A stretch of 64,000 nt of DNA from Sphingobium sp. EM0848 (GCF_013375555.1 NZ_JABXWB010000001.1:1674001-1738000); one strand, 5' to 3'. Positions 11,471-23,265 are shown, numbered from the stretch's first letter. Program-made: numbers and translations. The notes: generated by a model from the letters alone, not told the origin.

Positions 11471-11500
11471 GGGCGGCCTCCCTTGGGCCGCCCTTTTTTT
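11471..11500 (+). terminator. Rho-independent terminator after the TonB receptor
   Basis: GGGCGGCC at 11471-11478 pairs with GGCCGCCC at 11486-11493 around a short loop, followed by seven Ts. Confidence 0.9.
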
Positions 11501-11607
11501 GTCCGCGCGGGTTTGTACCAGACGATGGCGATCCCTAACTAGCCTGGACCGGCGGGCGCCTTTGCCACCCGTCACACCGTTGCAAAGCCTTTAAAGGGAT
11601 CGCCTGC

Positions 11608-12474
11608 ATGCCCGAAACCTATACCCCGCCCCGCGTCTGGACCTGGGACAAGGATAATGGCGGTGCGTTCGCCAGCATCAACCGGCCCATTTCCGGCCCG
11701 ACCCATGACAAGGACCTGCCCGTCGGCAAGCATCCCCTGCAGCTCTATTCGCTCGCCACACCCAATGGGCAGAAAGTGACGATCATGCTGGAGGAGTTGC
11801 TGGAGGCGGGCAAGGATGCGGAATATGACGCCTGGCTGATCCGCATCGGCGATGGCGACCAGTTCGGCAGCGGCTTTGTTTCCGTCAATCCGAACAGCAA
11901 GATCCCCGCACTGATGGATCATGGCGTGTCGCCGCCGCAGCGCGTGTTCGAGTCCGGGTCGATCCTGCTCTATCTGGCCGAGAAGTTCGGCGCTTTCCTG
12001 CCAACCGATCCGTCCAAGCGGACGGAAGTCCTGAACTGGCTGTTCTGGCAGATGGGTGCCGGGCCGCTGCTGGGCGGCGGCTTCGGGCATTTCTTCGCCT
12101 ATGCGCCGGAAAAGTGGGAATATCCGATCAACCGCTATGCCATGGAAGTGAAGCGGCAGCTCGACGTGCTGGACCGGCAGCTCGCGAACCATGAATATAT
12201 CGCGGGAGACGAATATAGCATCGCCGACATGGCGATCTGGCCCTGGTATGGCGGTCTGGTTCTGGGCCGCGCCTATGACGCGGCGGAGTTTCTCGATGCC
12301 CAGAGCTACAAGAATGTGATGCGCTGGGCGCAGCAGATCGATACGCGCCCTGCGGTGAAGCGCGGACGCATGGTCAACAAGACGAACGGCCCGCTGGAAG
12401 AGCAACTGCATGAGCGTCATGGCTCCAGCGACTTCCAGACGCGAACCCAGGACAAGCTGGAAGGGGCGGCGTAA
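11608..12474 (+). CDS. yghU: Glutathione S-transferase of the YghU (Nu) class
   Basis: The 288-residue protein matches the length and sequence style of E. coli YghU, a Nu-class GST with disulfide-bond reductase activity that binds two glutathiones. Recognisable parts are the long N-terminal arm VWTWDK, GGAFA and INRPISGPTH, the thioredoxin-like start LYSLATPNGQKVTIML, the NPNSKIPAL cis-proline region, ESGSILLYLAEKFG, and the C-terminal HERHGSSDF. In this class threonines near TPNGQKVT replace the catalytic cysteine. The start at 11608 leaves a modest ribosome site (AAGGGA). It stands alone between the TonB receptor and the convergent ligA. Confidence 0.93.
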   Translation: MPETYTPPRVWTWDKDNGGAFASINRPISGPTHDKDLPVGKHPLQLYSLATPNGQKVTIMLEELLEAGKDAEYDAWLIRIGDGDQFGSGFVSVNPNSKIPALMDHGVSPPQRVFESGSILLYLAEKFGAFLPTDPSKRTEVLNWLFWQMGAGPLLGGGFGHFFAYAPEKWEYPINRYAMEVKRQLDVLDRQLANHEYIAGDEYSIADMAIWPWYGGLVLGRAYDAAEFLDAQSYKNVMRWAQQIDTRPAVKRGRMVNKTNGPLEEQLHERHGSSDFQTRTQDKLEGAA

Positions 12475-12485
12475 AAGCCCCCCCT

Positions 12486-14835
<2,350 letters not shown>

Positions 14836-14838
14836 CTG

Positions 14839-15213
14839 TCAGACTCCCGCGACGGGCACGGTTTCGAAATGTTGGGGCAAGCCCGCGATGATCGGGCGGG
14901 CCCTGACAATGGCGGCGCGGACGGCGGGCAGCCTGAGCGACGCCATGTGGCTTTCGCGGCTATCCCAGACTTCGGTGATCCACAGCGCATCGGGATTCGC
15001 CGTGTCGAGCGCGATGACATAAGAAATGCAGCCCGGCATCTCGCCGACCGCTTCCTTCAGATAGCCGATCAGTTCGTCGCGCTTACCGGGTTGGGCAAGC
15101 ATCTGACCGATGAGGCCGAATTTCAGTTTCGCCTCCTGCGCCCCGGCGGGAACGGTGCTGGCAGCAAGGCCTGCGGCGGCAAGAGTGAGCATATCCCGAC
15201 GGTTATGGGTCAT
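14839..15213 (-). CDS. Exported ABM-domain protein (putative quinol monooxygenase)
   Basis: The N-terminus is a Tat-type signal (NRRDMLTLAAAGLAAS), so the folded protein is exported. The remainder is a single antibiotic-biosynthesis-monooxygenase (ABM) ferredoxin-like domain with the usual pattern from QPGKRDELIGYLKEA through GCISYVIALD to WITEVWDSRESHMASL. ABM proteins include YgiN-type quinol monooxygenases and dimeric enzymes of varied function. I chose ATG 15213 (MTHNRRD) because GGAGGACAGG just upstream is an excellent ribosome site; ATG 15223-15225 would overlap that site. It lies downstream of recN and upstream of a small membrane-protein gene. Confidence 0.85.
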   Translation of the reverse strand: MTHNRRDMLTLAAAGLAASTVPAGAQEAKLKFGLIGQMLAQPGKRDELIGYLKEAVGEMPGCISYVIALDTANPDALWITEVWDSRESHMASLRLPAVRAAIVRARPIIAGLPQHFETVPVAGV

Positions 15214-15273
15214 CCTGTCCTCCATGGAACCCGCGCATCCATACCTCGCCTTCGCTCGACACGGATGGAGCGG

Positions 15274-16950
15274 TCAGAGTTTTTCCAACAGCCGTTCCGC
15301 TTGCGCGCGGGCTTCGGCAGTGATCTCCGCACCCGACAGCATCCGGGCGATTTCCTCCCGGCGTTCGCCATCGCTGAGCGCCCGAACGCCGGTGCGCGTG
15401 ACCGTTCCCCCATTCACATGGGCGCTCGACTTGGCGATCAGCATATGGCCCGCACCGCGCGCCGCCACCTGCGGGCTGTGGGTGACGACCAGAATCTGGT
15501 TGCTCTGCGACAGGCGCGCAAGGCGGTCGCCGATGGCGGAGGCCACGGCGCCCCCCACCCCACGGTCAATCTCGTCGAAGATCAGCGTGTCAGCCCCGCC
15601 CTGTTCCGCCAACGCCACTTTCAGCGCGAGGATGAAGCGGGAAAGCTCACCGCCCGATGCGATCTTCACCAGCGGCGCGAAGGGTGAACCCGGATTGGTC
15701 GAGATTTCAAATTCCACCCGGTCCAGACCATGCGCGCCCCATTGCCCCTCCTCCTGCGGTGCGACCACAGTGCGGAATCGGGCAGCGTCCAGTTTCAGCG
15801 GCGCCAGTTCGGCGGCGACCGCGGCATCGAGCTTGCCGGCCGCCATTTGGCGTTCGGCGGACAGGGCCTGCGCCGCTTCGCGATAGGTGGCTGCCCTTGC
15901 CTTAACCTCTGCTGCAAGGGCGGCGAGATGCTCCTCCCCACCCTCAATAGCAGCCAGTTTGGCGGCCATTTCATCGCGCAGGGCAGCGAGATCGTCAGGC
16001 TGGACCTGATGCTTGCGGGCAAGGCCGCGCAGGTCGAACAGACGCGTTTCAATGGCGTCGAGACGGGCAGGGTCGAAGCTCAATGCCTCGGCCGCTTCGT
16101 TCAGGCGATCCTCGGCCTCGCCCGCTTCGATAACGGCGCGGTCGAGCGCGGCCAGAACCTCGGCCAGCGGCTCATATTCGCTGACGATGCGGTCAAGACG
16201 GCGGGCGGCCTGCCGCAACTGGGCAAGGCCGCCGTCCGAGCCAGTGAAGCACTCGGTGACGGCGGACAGATCGTCAGCCAGGCGCGCGCCCTTCTGCATC
16301 GTCGCGCGCTCTTCGGCCAGCGTGGCTTCTTCGCCCGGCTCCGCGGCGAAACGGGTGAGTTCGTCGACCGCATGGGTCAGATAATCGCGGTCGCGGGCGG
16401 CGCTCTCCACGCTGGCGCGGCTTTCCGCGAGCCGGTCGGCGGCGGCGCGCCATGCATGATAGGCGCCGCTGACCGCGCCCGCGTCGCACCGCCCATAGGC
16501 GTCGAGCAAGGCACGATGACCGCGCGGGTTGAGCAGGCCGCGATCATCGTGCTGGCCATGAATTTCGACCAGAGCGCCGCTCAGGTCGCGCAGCAAAGCC
16601 GCCGAGCAGGCCTGATCGTTGATGAAGGCGCGGCTGCCGCCATCGGCCTTGACCGTGCGACGGATGATCAGCGGTTCGCCCGGCTCCAGGTCGATGCCAT
16701 TGCCGGCCAGCAGATCGGTCGCGCGGTGATCGGCGCGGGGCGCGTCGAAAGTGGCGGTGACGCTGGCTTGCGCCTCCCCGTTCCGCACGAGGCCGCTGTC
16801 GGCGCGGGCGCCCAGAGCGAGGCCCAGCGAATCGAGCAGGATCGACTTGCCCGCCCCGGTTTCGCCGGTCAGCACGCCAAGGCCGGACCCGAAATCCAGA
16901 TCCAGCGCCTCGATCAGCACGACATTGCGAATGGACAGGGCGGTCAGCAT
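15274..16950 (-). CDS. recN: DNA repair protein RecN
   Basis: RecN is an SMC-like ATPase acting in double-strand-break repair. The 558-residue protein has the Walker A motif GETGAGKS at 29-36, a long coiled-coil middle region rich in Ala, Glu and Arg, the signature segment ASGGELSRFILALK and Walker B TLIFDEIDRGVGG near the C-terminus, and the conserved VTHSPQVAARG. It lies 122 bases downstream of bamD, with a palindromic element between them. Length and motifs are normal. Confidence 0.97.
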   Translation of the reverse strand: MLTALSIRNVVLIEALDLDFGSGLGVLTGETGAGKSILLDSLGLALGARADSGLVRNGEAQASVTATFDAPRADHRATDLLAGNGIDLEPGEPLIIRRTVKADGGSRAFINDQACSAALLRDLSGALVEIHGQHDDRGLLNPRGHRALLDAYGRCDAGAVSGAYHAWRAAADRLAESRASVESAARDRDYLTHAVDELTRFAAEPGEEATLAEERATMQKGARLADDLSAVTECFTGSDGGLAQLRQAARRLDRIVSEYEPLAEVLAALDRAVIEAGEAEDRLNEAAEALSFDPARLDAIETRLFDLRGLARKHQVQPDDLAALRDEMAAKLAAIEGGEEHLAALAAEVKARAATYREAAQALSAERQMAAGKLDAAVAAELAPLKLDAARFRTVVAPQEEGQWGAHGLDRVEFEISTNPGSPFAPLVKIASGGELSRFILALKVALAEQGGADTLIFDEIDRGVGGAVASAIGDRLARLSQSNQILVVTHSPQVAARGAGHMLIAKSSAHVNGGTVTRTGVRALSDGERREEIARMLSGAEITAEARAQAERLLEKL

Positions 16951-16964
16951 GGCAGGCTTCTACC

Positions 16965-17034
16965 CGCTAGAGTGATTTCAAAGCAGGTGGAGCATCTGCT
17001 GACTCGGAAATCACGGAAAACACCGCCTCTAGCG
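16965..17034. repeat. TA-bounded palindromic element between recN and bamD
   Basis: The outer arms CGCTAGAG and CTCTAGCG are perfect 8-bp complements; inside them GTGATTTC (16972-16979) pairs with GAAATCAC (17007-17014), and a short AGCAG/CTGCT hairpin fills the centre. The element is bounded by TAGAG and CTCTA, like the larger element at 17919-18043 and the ends of the IS630 element at 39220. This could be a small non-autonomous repeat or a transcript structure. Confidence 0.6.
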
Positions 17035-17072
17035 TACAAAAGGGGAACAAGCCAGCAGCTTATGGCAGCACC

Positions 17073-17858
17073 TTATGCCTTGTTGGGGTGTTCCCGCATC
17101 AGCTTGTAGCTGCGCTCATACCATTTGGAACCGGGATAGTTCTTGCCCAGCACCGCCGCGGCCTTCTGCGCTTCGGCGGGAATGCCGAGCGAGAGATAGC
17201 TTTCGACCAGACGCTCCAGCGCTTCGGGCGTGTGCGTGGTCGTCTGATATTTGTCGATCACCGTGCGGAAACGCAGCGTCGCGGCGAGCCACTGGCCACG
17301 ACGCTGGTAGAAACGACCAATCTCCATTTCCTTGCCCGCAAGGTGATCGTTGACGAGATCGAGCTTCAGCCGCGCATCGGCAGCATAGCGGGTGTCGGGA
17401 TAGCGGCGGATCATCTCGCCCAGCGCGTCCAACGCCTGCTTGGTGATCTTCTGGTCGCGGGTGACGTCGGCGATCTGCTCATAATAGCAGAGCGCGATCA
17501 GATAATAAGCGTAGGGCGCATCCTTGTTACCCGTGTGAATCGACAGGAAGCGCTGCGCCGCGCTGATCGATTCCGGATAATCCTTGTTCATATAATAGCT
17601 GAAGGCGGACATCAGCTGCGCCCGGCGCGCCCAGGGCGAATAGGGATGCTGGCGTTCCACTTCGTCGAACAACGCGGCAGCCAGCTTGTACTGGCCGCGA
17701 TCCAGCCGGTACTTGCCCGCATTGTAGAGCGTCGACACGTCGCGGGCGACATATTGGGTGTCGGCCTTGTTCTTCGACGTGGCGCATCCGGCAAGAAGAG
17801 CGGCAAGCAGAAGCGGTGCAGTGGCCGCGCCGATGCGCGTCATGGTTTTCGTCAACAT
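17073..17858 (-). CDS. bamD: Outer-membrane assembly lipoprotein BamD
   Basis: BamD is the essential lipoprotein of the BAM complex that inserts beta-barrel proteins. The 261-residue protein has a lipoprotein signal peptide with lipobox LAGC (lipidated Cys25), followed by tetratricopeptide-like repeats with RGQYKLAAALFDEVERQHPYSPWA and SAFSYY motifs typical of the family. An alternative ATG five codons in (17843) would also keep the signal. It is followed by recN and ligA in the usual alphaproteobacterial order, although lpxC is not upstream here; instead a histidine kinase gene ends 183 bases before. Confidence 0.96.
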   Translation of the reverse strand: MLTKTMTRIGAATAPLLLAALLAGCATSKNKADTQYVARDVSTLYNAGKYRLDRGQYKLAAALFDEVERQHPYSPWARRAQLMSAFSYYMNKDYPESISAAQRFLSIHTGNKDAPYAYYLIALCYYEQIADVTRDQKITKQALDALGEMIRRYPDTRYAADARLKLDLVNDHLAGKEMEIGRFYQRRGQWLAATLRFRTVIDKYQTTTHTPEALERLVESYLSLGIPAEAQKAAAVLGKNYPGSKWYERSYKLMREHPNKA

Positions 17859-17918
17859 GGCCGGGTCATAGCCGAGCGAATGGCACTCGCCAAGCGGCAG
17901 ATTGGTGGTGATGGCGAC

Positions 17919-18043
17919 TAGAGCGGTTTACGATCCGATTGCATCAGATCAACCGCTCTGTTTCTTTGTTTTACCGCGATTTCTTAACCAGCGATTGATT
18001 GGCTTCGCCGAACTGCGTTTCCAATCGCTTGGAAATCGCTCTA
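17919..18043. repeat. TA-bounded two-hairpin intergenic element (MITE-like)
   Basis: The 125-bp element starts TAGAGCGG and ends in ATCGCTCTA. The first hairpin pairs AGAGCGGTT (17920-17928) with AACCGCTCT (17951-17959). The second pairs GCGATTTC (17976-17983) with GAAATCGC (18032-18039), with CCAGCGATTG facing CAATCGCTTGG inside. Its right end supplies the TAG stop codon of the kinase gene. The ends resemble those of the IS630-type element at 39220-40270, which suggests a non-autonomous relative; that link is inference. Confidence 0.65.
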
Positions 18044-19054
18044 AGCGCGGGCCGGCAGGTCGAGCCGTGCGATTGCACCGCCCTGCGCAGAGGGCTTCAG
18101 CGAGAAGCGGCCGTTGAGCTGACCGGCCAGAGCGTTGGAAATACGCAGACCCAGGCTCCTGGCGCCGCTATGGTCGAAATCGGACGCTATGCCTTTGCCA
18201 TCGTCGGTGACATGCAGCGCGATGCCTTCCTCCGACACGTCCAGCCCGACATGGATGCGCCCGCCCCGATGCGGCAGGCCATGTTCAATGGCATTGCTGA
18301 CCGCCTCCGTCACGATCAGGGCAAGCGGCACGGCGACATCGGGTTCGAGAATCAGGTCCCTCGGCGCTTCGACCGTCATGGCGATGTCGTCGCGACCGCT
18401 CGCCTCCATCACATCGGCGGTCAGCGTGGTCAGGAAAGCGCTGATATTCTGCCCCTCCCCCGAAGGATTGTAGAGCGCGCGGCTGATACGCCCGACCAGC
18501 GACAGCCGGGCGGAGGCGTCGTCCAGCGCGCGGCGGGCAAGGTCATGGTCGACATGGCGGCGCTGGAGCGAAAGCATGGCCGCCACGACCTGAAGGTTGT
18601 TGGACACGCGATGCTGCAATTCGTGGAACAGCAATTCGCGATTCTCGGCCAGCACGCGGCTTCGCTCGCGCTCGACCGCGAGGTCGAAATTCGCCTTCTG
18701 CATGAAATGGATAAGCGCGATGTCCACGGCCACGACCACGCCATAGAAGCTGAGCGCCAGCATCACCCCCGGACTGAAGGCAAAACCCATGCGCGGCGGA
18801 ATGAAAAAATACCAGGAAATGAGACCGCAGAGTATTGCCGCATAAATGCCGGGCCGCACGCCGAAGAGAAAAGAGGTGAGAATGACGGCAGGAAAGAAAG
18901 AAACGAAAGGATAACCCACCGGCATGGCGATCTCCGCCATGCAACGGATCGCCAGCGCCAACAGACAAAGAACCGTTGCCAGCAGATAGGCGTACCAGGG
19001 CCGGCGCAGGACGAGCGGCAGACGCTCGACAAAGCGTATATTTTTGCGCTGCAC
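18041..19054 (-). CDS. HisKA_2-type sensor histidine kinase with DUF4118 membrane domain
   Basis: The N-terminal 120 residues form about four membrane helices of the DUF4118 type (PFVSFFPAVILTSFLFGVR and ISWYFFIPP), followed by a short linker helix and a HisKA_2 dimerisation domain with the phospho-acceptor in HELQHRVSNNLQ, then a HATPase domain with N-box EAVSNAIEHG and DDGKGIA. This kinase class often feeds alphaproteobacterial stress or light responses through PhyR-like or single-domain regulators, but no response regulator is adjacent. The TAG stop lies inside the palindromic element. A 13-bp palindrome (TGTTACAGTAACA, 19074-19086) lies 20 bases upstream of the ATG. Confidence 0.9.
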   Translation of the reverse strand: MQRKNIRFVERLPLVLRRPWYAYLLATVLCLLALAIRCMAEIAMPVGYPFVSFFPAVILTSFLFGVRPGIYAAILCGLISWYFFIPPRMGFAFSPGVMLALSFYGVVVAVDIALIHFMQKANFDLAVERERSRVLAENRELLFHELQHRVSNNLQVVAAMLSLQRRHVDHDLARRALDDASARLSLVGRISRALYNPSGEGQNISAFLTTLTADVMEASGRDDIAMTVEAPRDLILEPDVAVPLALIVTEAVSNAIEHGLPHRGGRIHVGLDVSEEGIALHVTDDGKGIASDFDHSGARSLGLRISNALAGQLNGRFSLKPSAQGGAIARLDLPARA

Positions 19055-19073
19055 ATCGCCCCCCTATACCCTT

Positions 19074-19086
19074 TGTTACAGTAACA
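19074..19086. promoter_or_regulatory. 13-bp palindrome upstream of the histidine kinase gene
   Basis: TGTTACAGTAACA is perfectly symmetrical around its central base and lies 20 bases before the kinase ATG, where a repressor could block initiation. The cognate regulator is unknown. Confidence 0.3.
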
Positions 19087-19142
19087 TAACTTTCGCCCAC
19101 GCCAATTGATTGAGATCAGTAAAATATTCAGTTCATCGAAAA

Positions 19143-19175
19143 GGGCGCCCGGATGACCCGGACGCCCCTCTTTTC
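19143..19175 (-). terminator. Rho-independent terminator of pnp
   Basis: On the minus strand GGGCGTCCGGG pairs with CCCGGGCGCCC-type sequence around a TCAT loop (one mismatch) and is followed by TTTTC. It lies just after the pnp stop. Confidence 0.75.
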
Positions 19176-19198
19176 TTGTCAAAGCTGACGGTTCGCGA

Positions 19199-21526
19199 TC
19201 AATCCTGGGTCAGGAAATCGGGCAGGCCAGCGTTGGAGCCGTCATCGTCGCCTCCATTACCCTTGCCTTCGCCGCGCGGGCCACGGTCGCGACGCGGGCC
19301 GCGATCGCCGCCCCGATCACCACCGCGTCCACCACGGTCCCCGCCATCACGGCGCGGGCCGCGACCACGATCGCCACGATCACCGCGCGGTTCACGCGGT
19401 TCGCGGGCCGGACGGGTGTCTTCCAGTTCCGCGCCGGTTTCCTGATCGACGACGCGCATCGACAGGCGAACCTTGCCGCGCGGGTCGATCTCAAGAACCT
19501 TGACCTTCACTTCCTGACCTTCCGACACGACGTCGGTCGGCTTCTCGACACGCTCATTCTTCATTTCGGAGACGTGGACGAGGCCGTCCTTGCCACCCAT
19601 GAAGTTCACGAACGCACCGAAGTCGACGATGTTGACGACCTTGCCGGTGTAGATCTTGCCGACTTCCGCTTCCTCGACGATGCCGAGAATCCACTTCTTG
19701 GCGGCCTCGATCTGGTTGAGGTCGGACGAGGAAATCTTGATGATGCCTTCGTCGTCGATGTCGACCTTGGCGCCGGTTTCCGCGACGATCTCGCGGATGA
19801 CCTTGCCGCCGGTGCCGATGACATCGCGGATCTTCGACTTGTCGATCTGGATCGTCTCAATGCGCGGAGCATGAGCGCTCAGCTCGGTGCGGGTCGAGGA
19901 CAGAGCCTTGCCCATCTCACCCAGGATATGGGCGCGGCCTTCCTTGGCCTGACGCAGCGCGACTTCGAAGATTTCCTGCGTGATGCCGGCAACCTTGATG
20001 TCCATCTGCATGGTGGTGATGCCCGCTTCCGTGCCCGCCACCTTGAAGTCCATGTCGCCGAGATGATCCTCGTCGCCCAGAATGTCGCTAAGGACAGCGA
20101 AATTCTTGCCTTCCAGGATCAGGCCCATGGCGATGCCCGACACCGGACGCTTCAGCGGAACGCCCGCGTCCATCATGGACAGCGAACCGCCGCAGACCGT
20201 CGCCATAGAGGACGATCCGTTGGACTCGGTGATGTCCGACAGGACGCGGATGGTGTAGGGGAACTCTTCCTTGCTCGGCAGGACCGGGTGCAGGGCGCGC
20301 CATGCCAGCTTGCCATGGCCGACTTCGCGACGGCCCGGCGCGCCGAAGCGGCCGACTTCACCGACCGAATAGGGCGGGAAGTTATAGTGCAGCATGAAGC
20401 TTTCATAATGAACGCCGGTCAGGCCGTCGATCATCTGCTCCGCGTCCTTGGTGCCCAGCGTGGTGGTGCAGATCGACTGCGTTTCGCCACGGGTGAACAG
20501 CGCCGAACCATGGGTGCGCGGCAGGAAGCCCACCATCGCCTCGATCGGGCGGATCTGGGTGGTGGTGCGGCCGTCGATGCGCTTGCCGTCCTTCAGGATG
20601 GCACCGCGCACGATTTCGGCTTCCAGCTTCTTGGTCAGCTTGATGCCGGCCATGACGGTCTGAGCGTCGAGGCCGTCGGCCGCGAACTGGGCCTTCGCCT
20701 TGGCGCGGGCTTCGTTCAGCGCGTTGGAGCGGGCCGACTTGTCGGTCAGCTTGTAGGCAGCCGTGATGTCCTTGCCGATCAGCTTCTTGAGCTTCTTCTT
20801 CAGGTCATCCAGATCGTCGCCCTTGGCGACTTCCCACGGGTCCTTCGCGGCCTGCTCGGCCAGATCGATGATCGCGTTGACGACCTTCTTCGACGCTTCA
20901 TGCGCGAACAGGACGGCGCCGAGCATGACGTCTTCCGACAGTTCCTTGGCTTCGGATTCGACCATCATCACGGCGTTGCCGGTGGCGGCGACGACCAGGT
21001 CGAGCTCGCCGGTCTTCACTTCGTCCAGCGACGGGTTCAGCTGATATTCGCCATCCTTGTAACCGACGCGGGCAGCGCCGATCGGGCCGAGGAAGGGAAC
21101 GCCCGACAGGGTCAGCGCGGCCGAAGCGGCGATCATCGCCACGATATCGGGTTCGCTTTCGCCGTCGAAGCTCAGAACCTGAGCGATAACGTTGATTTCG
21201 TTATAGAAACCTTCGGGGAACAGCGGGCGGACCGGACGGTCGATCAGGCGGGAAACCAGCGTTTCCTTTTCCGTGGCGCCACGCTCACGCTTGAAGAAGC
21301 CACCCGGAATGCGACCGGCGGCCGAATATTTTTCCTGATAGTGGACGGTCAGCGGGAAGAAGTCCTGTCCTTCCTTCACCGACTTGGCGGCGGTCACGGC
21401 GCACAGCACCACGGTCTCGCCATAGGTCGCCAGCACGGCGGCGTCAGCCTGACGCGCAATACGGCCGGTTTCGAGCGTGAGGGTCTTGCCGCCCAGCTCG
21501 ATTGATACCTTCTTTACATCGAACAT
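19199..21526 (-). CDS. pnp: Polyribonucleotide nucleotidyltransferase (PNPase)
   Basis: PNPase is a trimeric phosphorolytic 3'-5' exoribonuclease of the RNA degradosome. The 775-residue protein has two RNase PH domains (the second with [18 protein letters not shown] and [15 protein letters not shown]), a KH domain with [15 protein letters not shown], an S1 domain starting at VGKIYTGKV, and an unusually repetitive tail at residues 703-775. That tail is rich in RGD, RGG and PRR triplets and probably disordered; it may bind RNA or RNase E. pnp follows rpsO in the usual order, 175 bases apart with a terminator-like hairpin between them, so processing or a separate promoter may adjust its level. 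Confidence 0.98.
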   Translation of the reverse strand: MFDVKKVSIELGGKTLTLETGRIARQADAAVLATYGETVVLCAVTAAKSVKEGQDFFPLTVHYQEKYSAAGRIPGGFFKRERGATEKETLVSRLIDRPVRPLFPEGFYNEINVIAQVLSFDGESEPDIVAMIAASAALTLSGVPFLGPIGAARVGYKDGEYQLNPSLDEVKTGELDLVVAATGNAVMMVESEAKELSEDVMLGAVLFAHEASKKVVNAIIDLAEQAAKDPWEVAKGDDLDDLKKKLKKLIGKDITAAYKLTDKSARSNALNEARAKAKAQFAADGLDAQTVMAGIKLTKKLEAEIVRGAILKDGKRIDGRTTTQIRPIEAMVGFLPRTHGSALFTRGETQSICTTTLGTKDAEQMIDGLTGVHYESFMLHYNFPPYSVGEVGRFGAPGRREVGHGKLAWRALHPVLPSKEEFPYTIRVLSDITESNGSSSMATVCGGSLSMMDAGVPLKRPVSGIAMGLILEGKNFAVLSDILGDEDHLGDMDFKVAGTEAGITTMQMDIKVAGITQEIFEVALRQAKEGRAHILGEMGKALSSTRTELSAHAPRIETIQIDKSKIRDVIGTGGKVIREIVAETGAKVDIDDEGIIKISSSDLNQIEAAKKWILGIVEEAEVGKIYTGKVVNIVDFGAFVNFMGGKDGLVHVSEMKNERVEKPTDVVSEGQEVKVKVLEIDPRGKVRLSMRVVDQETGAELEDTRPAREPREPRGDRGDRGRGPRRDGGDRGGRGGDRGGDRGPRRDRGPRGEGKGNGGDDDGSNAGLPDFLTQD

Positions 21527-21666
21527 GCTTATTTCCTTCGCCCGCCTGGCCCTATTGCCGGGCGGGGCCTGTGTTGCGCGCTATCCGGCGCGCGGCGGTT
21601 TCGGAGCATCGTCTGGCCCTTGATATGCAACAGGGCGCCGGATTGCGCCCCATTCCAGAATCGGAA

Positions 21667-21686
21667 ACGGCCCCGAATGGGGCCGT
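21667..21686 (-). terminator. Hairpin between rpsO and pnp
   Basis: ACGGCCCC pairs perfectly with GGGGCCGT around GAAT, followed on the minus strand by TTTCC. It may terminate rpsO transcripts in part, or be the RNase III-type processing site often found between rpsO and pnp. Confidence 0.65.
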
Positions 21687-21701
21687 CCCTTTGTAGCAGG
21701 C

Positions 21702-21971
21702 TTACTTGCGCAGGCCCAGCTTGGTGATGAGGTCGGTATAGCGACCCGCATCCTTCTTCTTCAGATAGTCCAGCAGCGAACGGCGCTTGTTGACCAGCAT
21801 CAGCAGGCCGCGACGGCTGTGGTTATCCTTGTGGTGACCCTTGAAATGCTCGGTCAGGTTGGAGATGCGCTCCGAGAGGATCGCAACCTGGACTTCCGGC
21901 GAACCGGTATCGCCTTCGGCGCGGGCATGTTCCTTGATCAGCGCTTCCTTGCGCTCAGCAGTAATCGACAT
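21702..21971 (-). CDS. rpsO: Ribosomal protein S15
   Basis: S15 is a primary 16S rRNA-binding protein of the small-subunit platform. The 89-residue protein is the standard length and starts [11 protein letters not shown] with an AGGAAG ribosome site. It shows the conserved [17 protein letters not shown] helix, [19 protein letters not shown] and the [12 protein letters not shown] ending. The frame is open further upstream into truB sequence, but only the ATG at 21971 gives the known N-terminus. Confidence 0.98.
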   Translation of the reverse strand: MSITAERKEALIKEHARAEGDTGSPEVQVAILSERISNLTEHFKGHHKDNHSRRGLLMLVNKRRSLLDYLKKKDAGRYTDLITKLGLRK

Positions 21972-21990
21972 CGGCTTCCTTTCGTAACAT

Positions 21991-22884
21991 CTAGAGATTG
22001 AAGCCGCGCACCACCCGGATTTCCGGGCCACTGGCTTCGACCAGCGCGACGGGCGTGTCGCCCTCCATCGCCAGCATGAGGCCGGTATGCGGTTTCCCCA
22101 CAAGCACCTTCCCCTGTCGGAGAGCCAGCGCATCGTCGGGAGAGACTGCAAGAGCCGGGATGTCGTCCAGCCCTGCGGTCAACGGCAGCATAAGACCACC
22201 GAAGCCGCCGCCCCTAGCAGCTTCGTCCAATTTGTCCAGCGAAATCGCGGATTCCAGGGTGAACGGACCCGCCTTCACCCGGCGGAGCATGGTGACATGG
22301 CCCACCGTGCCAAGCGCCAGCGCAATGTCGCGGGCAAGGCTGCGAATATAGGTGCCCTTGGAAACATGGGCGGTCAGCGTGACGGAGGCCAAGCCCTGCC
22401 CTTCGGCCTGCTGGCCCGTCACGGTGAGCGCATGGATGGTGACGGCGCGCGTCTTCATCTCCACATCCTGACCGGCGCGGGCGAGATCATAGGCCCGCTG
22501 GCCGTCGATCAATATGGCGGAATAGGCGGGCGGCGCCTGTTCGATGGGACCGGTGAAGCGCGGCAGGATCGCCTCGACATCGGCCAGCGCCGGGCGATGG
22601 TCGTGGCGCGCGATTTCCTTGCCCTCAAGGTCCAGCGTATCGGTCTGGACGCCGAAGGTGACAGTGAAATCATAGATTTTGTCGCTGTCCAGCATCCGTC
22701 CGGCAAGCTTGGTTGCCTCGCCGATCGCGATCGGCAGCACGCCGGTCGCCAGCGGATCGAGCGTGCCGCCATGGCCGACCTTCCACTTGCCCGCGCCGCT
22801 CTGGCGCAGGGCGCGCTTCACCGCGCTCACTGCCTGTGTCGATCCCAGCCCATGGGGTTTGTCAATGATGATCCAGCCGTGCAT
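21991..22884 (-). CDS. truB: tRNA pseudouridine-55 synthase TruB
   Basis: TruB makes pseudouridine 55 in the T-loop of tRNAs and also acts as an RNA chaperone. The 297-residue protein has the catalytic aspartate (Asp43) in the motif [16 protein letters not shown], the N-terminal [15 protein letters not shown], and the KTRAVTIH and [11 protein letters not shown] segments. The C-terminal PUA-like part is short but present. The stop is 19 bases before rpsO, so the two genes are surely cotranscribed. Confidence 0.97.
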   Translation of the reverse strand: MHGWIIIDKPHGLGSTQAVSAVKRALRQSGAGKWKVGHGGTLDPLATGVLPIAIGEATKLAGRMLDSDKIYDFTVTFGVQTDTLDLEGKEIARHDHRPALADVEAILPRFTGPIEQAPPAYSAILIDGQRAYDLARAGQDVEMKTRAVTIHALTVTGQQAEGQGLASVTLTAHVSKGTYIRSLARDIALALGTVGHVTMLRRVKAGPFTLESAISLDKLDEAARGGGFGGLMLPLTAGLDDIPALAVSPDDALALRQGKVLVGKPHTGLMLAMEGDTPVALVEASGPEIRVVRGFNL

Positions 22885-22917
22885 GGCGGCGGCCTCTACC
22901 GGGAGCGCCGCCTGCTG

Positions 22918-23265
22918 TCAGCCTTTCTTTGCCTTCACGGGCGGGCCGTAGCTCAGCGTGAAGCTCATGATCGGGCAACGCTGGCCGCGCACGATCACCG
23001 TGCCGAACTTATCCAGCGTGTCGATCCCGCGCGTCTCGAAGCCCACGGCATTGGCGAAAGGCAGGTCGAAGCAATTGCCCATCAGCTTCGCATAATACCA
23101 GCGGCGATGCTGGTCCTGCACATAAAGGCCGTGCGAGCCGTCCGCCTGCCAGTTCCAGACTCCGCCATGGTTGACGAAAGGGATCGAGGCTTCCGGCGAC
23201 GCGGCGGATGCCATGGCCCCCGCCGCCAGCAGCGGCGCGGCGAGAAAAGCGATCAATGTCTTCAT
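22918..23265 (-). CDS. Secreted DUF6491-like protein, 115 residues
   Basis: The protein has a signal peptide (about residues 1-22, ending ASAAS) and a compact mature domain with GNCFDLPFANAVGFETRGIDTLDKFGTVIVRGQRCPI, whose two cysteines and LDKFG pattern resemble the DUF6491 family; that match is from memory and moderate. No function is known. It lies between tdk and truB, 33 bases before truB, inside the transcription/translation cluster, so it may be cotranscribed with truB-rpsO. Confidence 0.65.
   Translation of the reverse strand: MKTLIAFLAAPLLAAGAMASAASPEASIPFVNHGGVWNWQADGSHGLYVQDQHRRWYYAKLMGNCFDLPFANAVGFETRGIDTLDKFGTVIVRGQRCPIMSFTLSYGPPVKAKKG

Noticed and set aside
19574..21505. 643-codon plus-strand frame opposite pnp
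   Set aside because: It mirrors pnp and has no domain or start signal.
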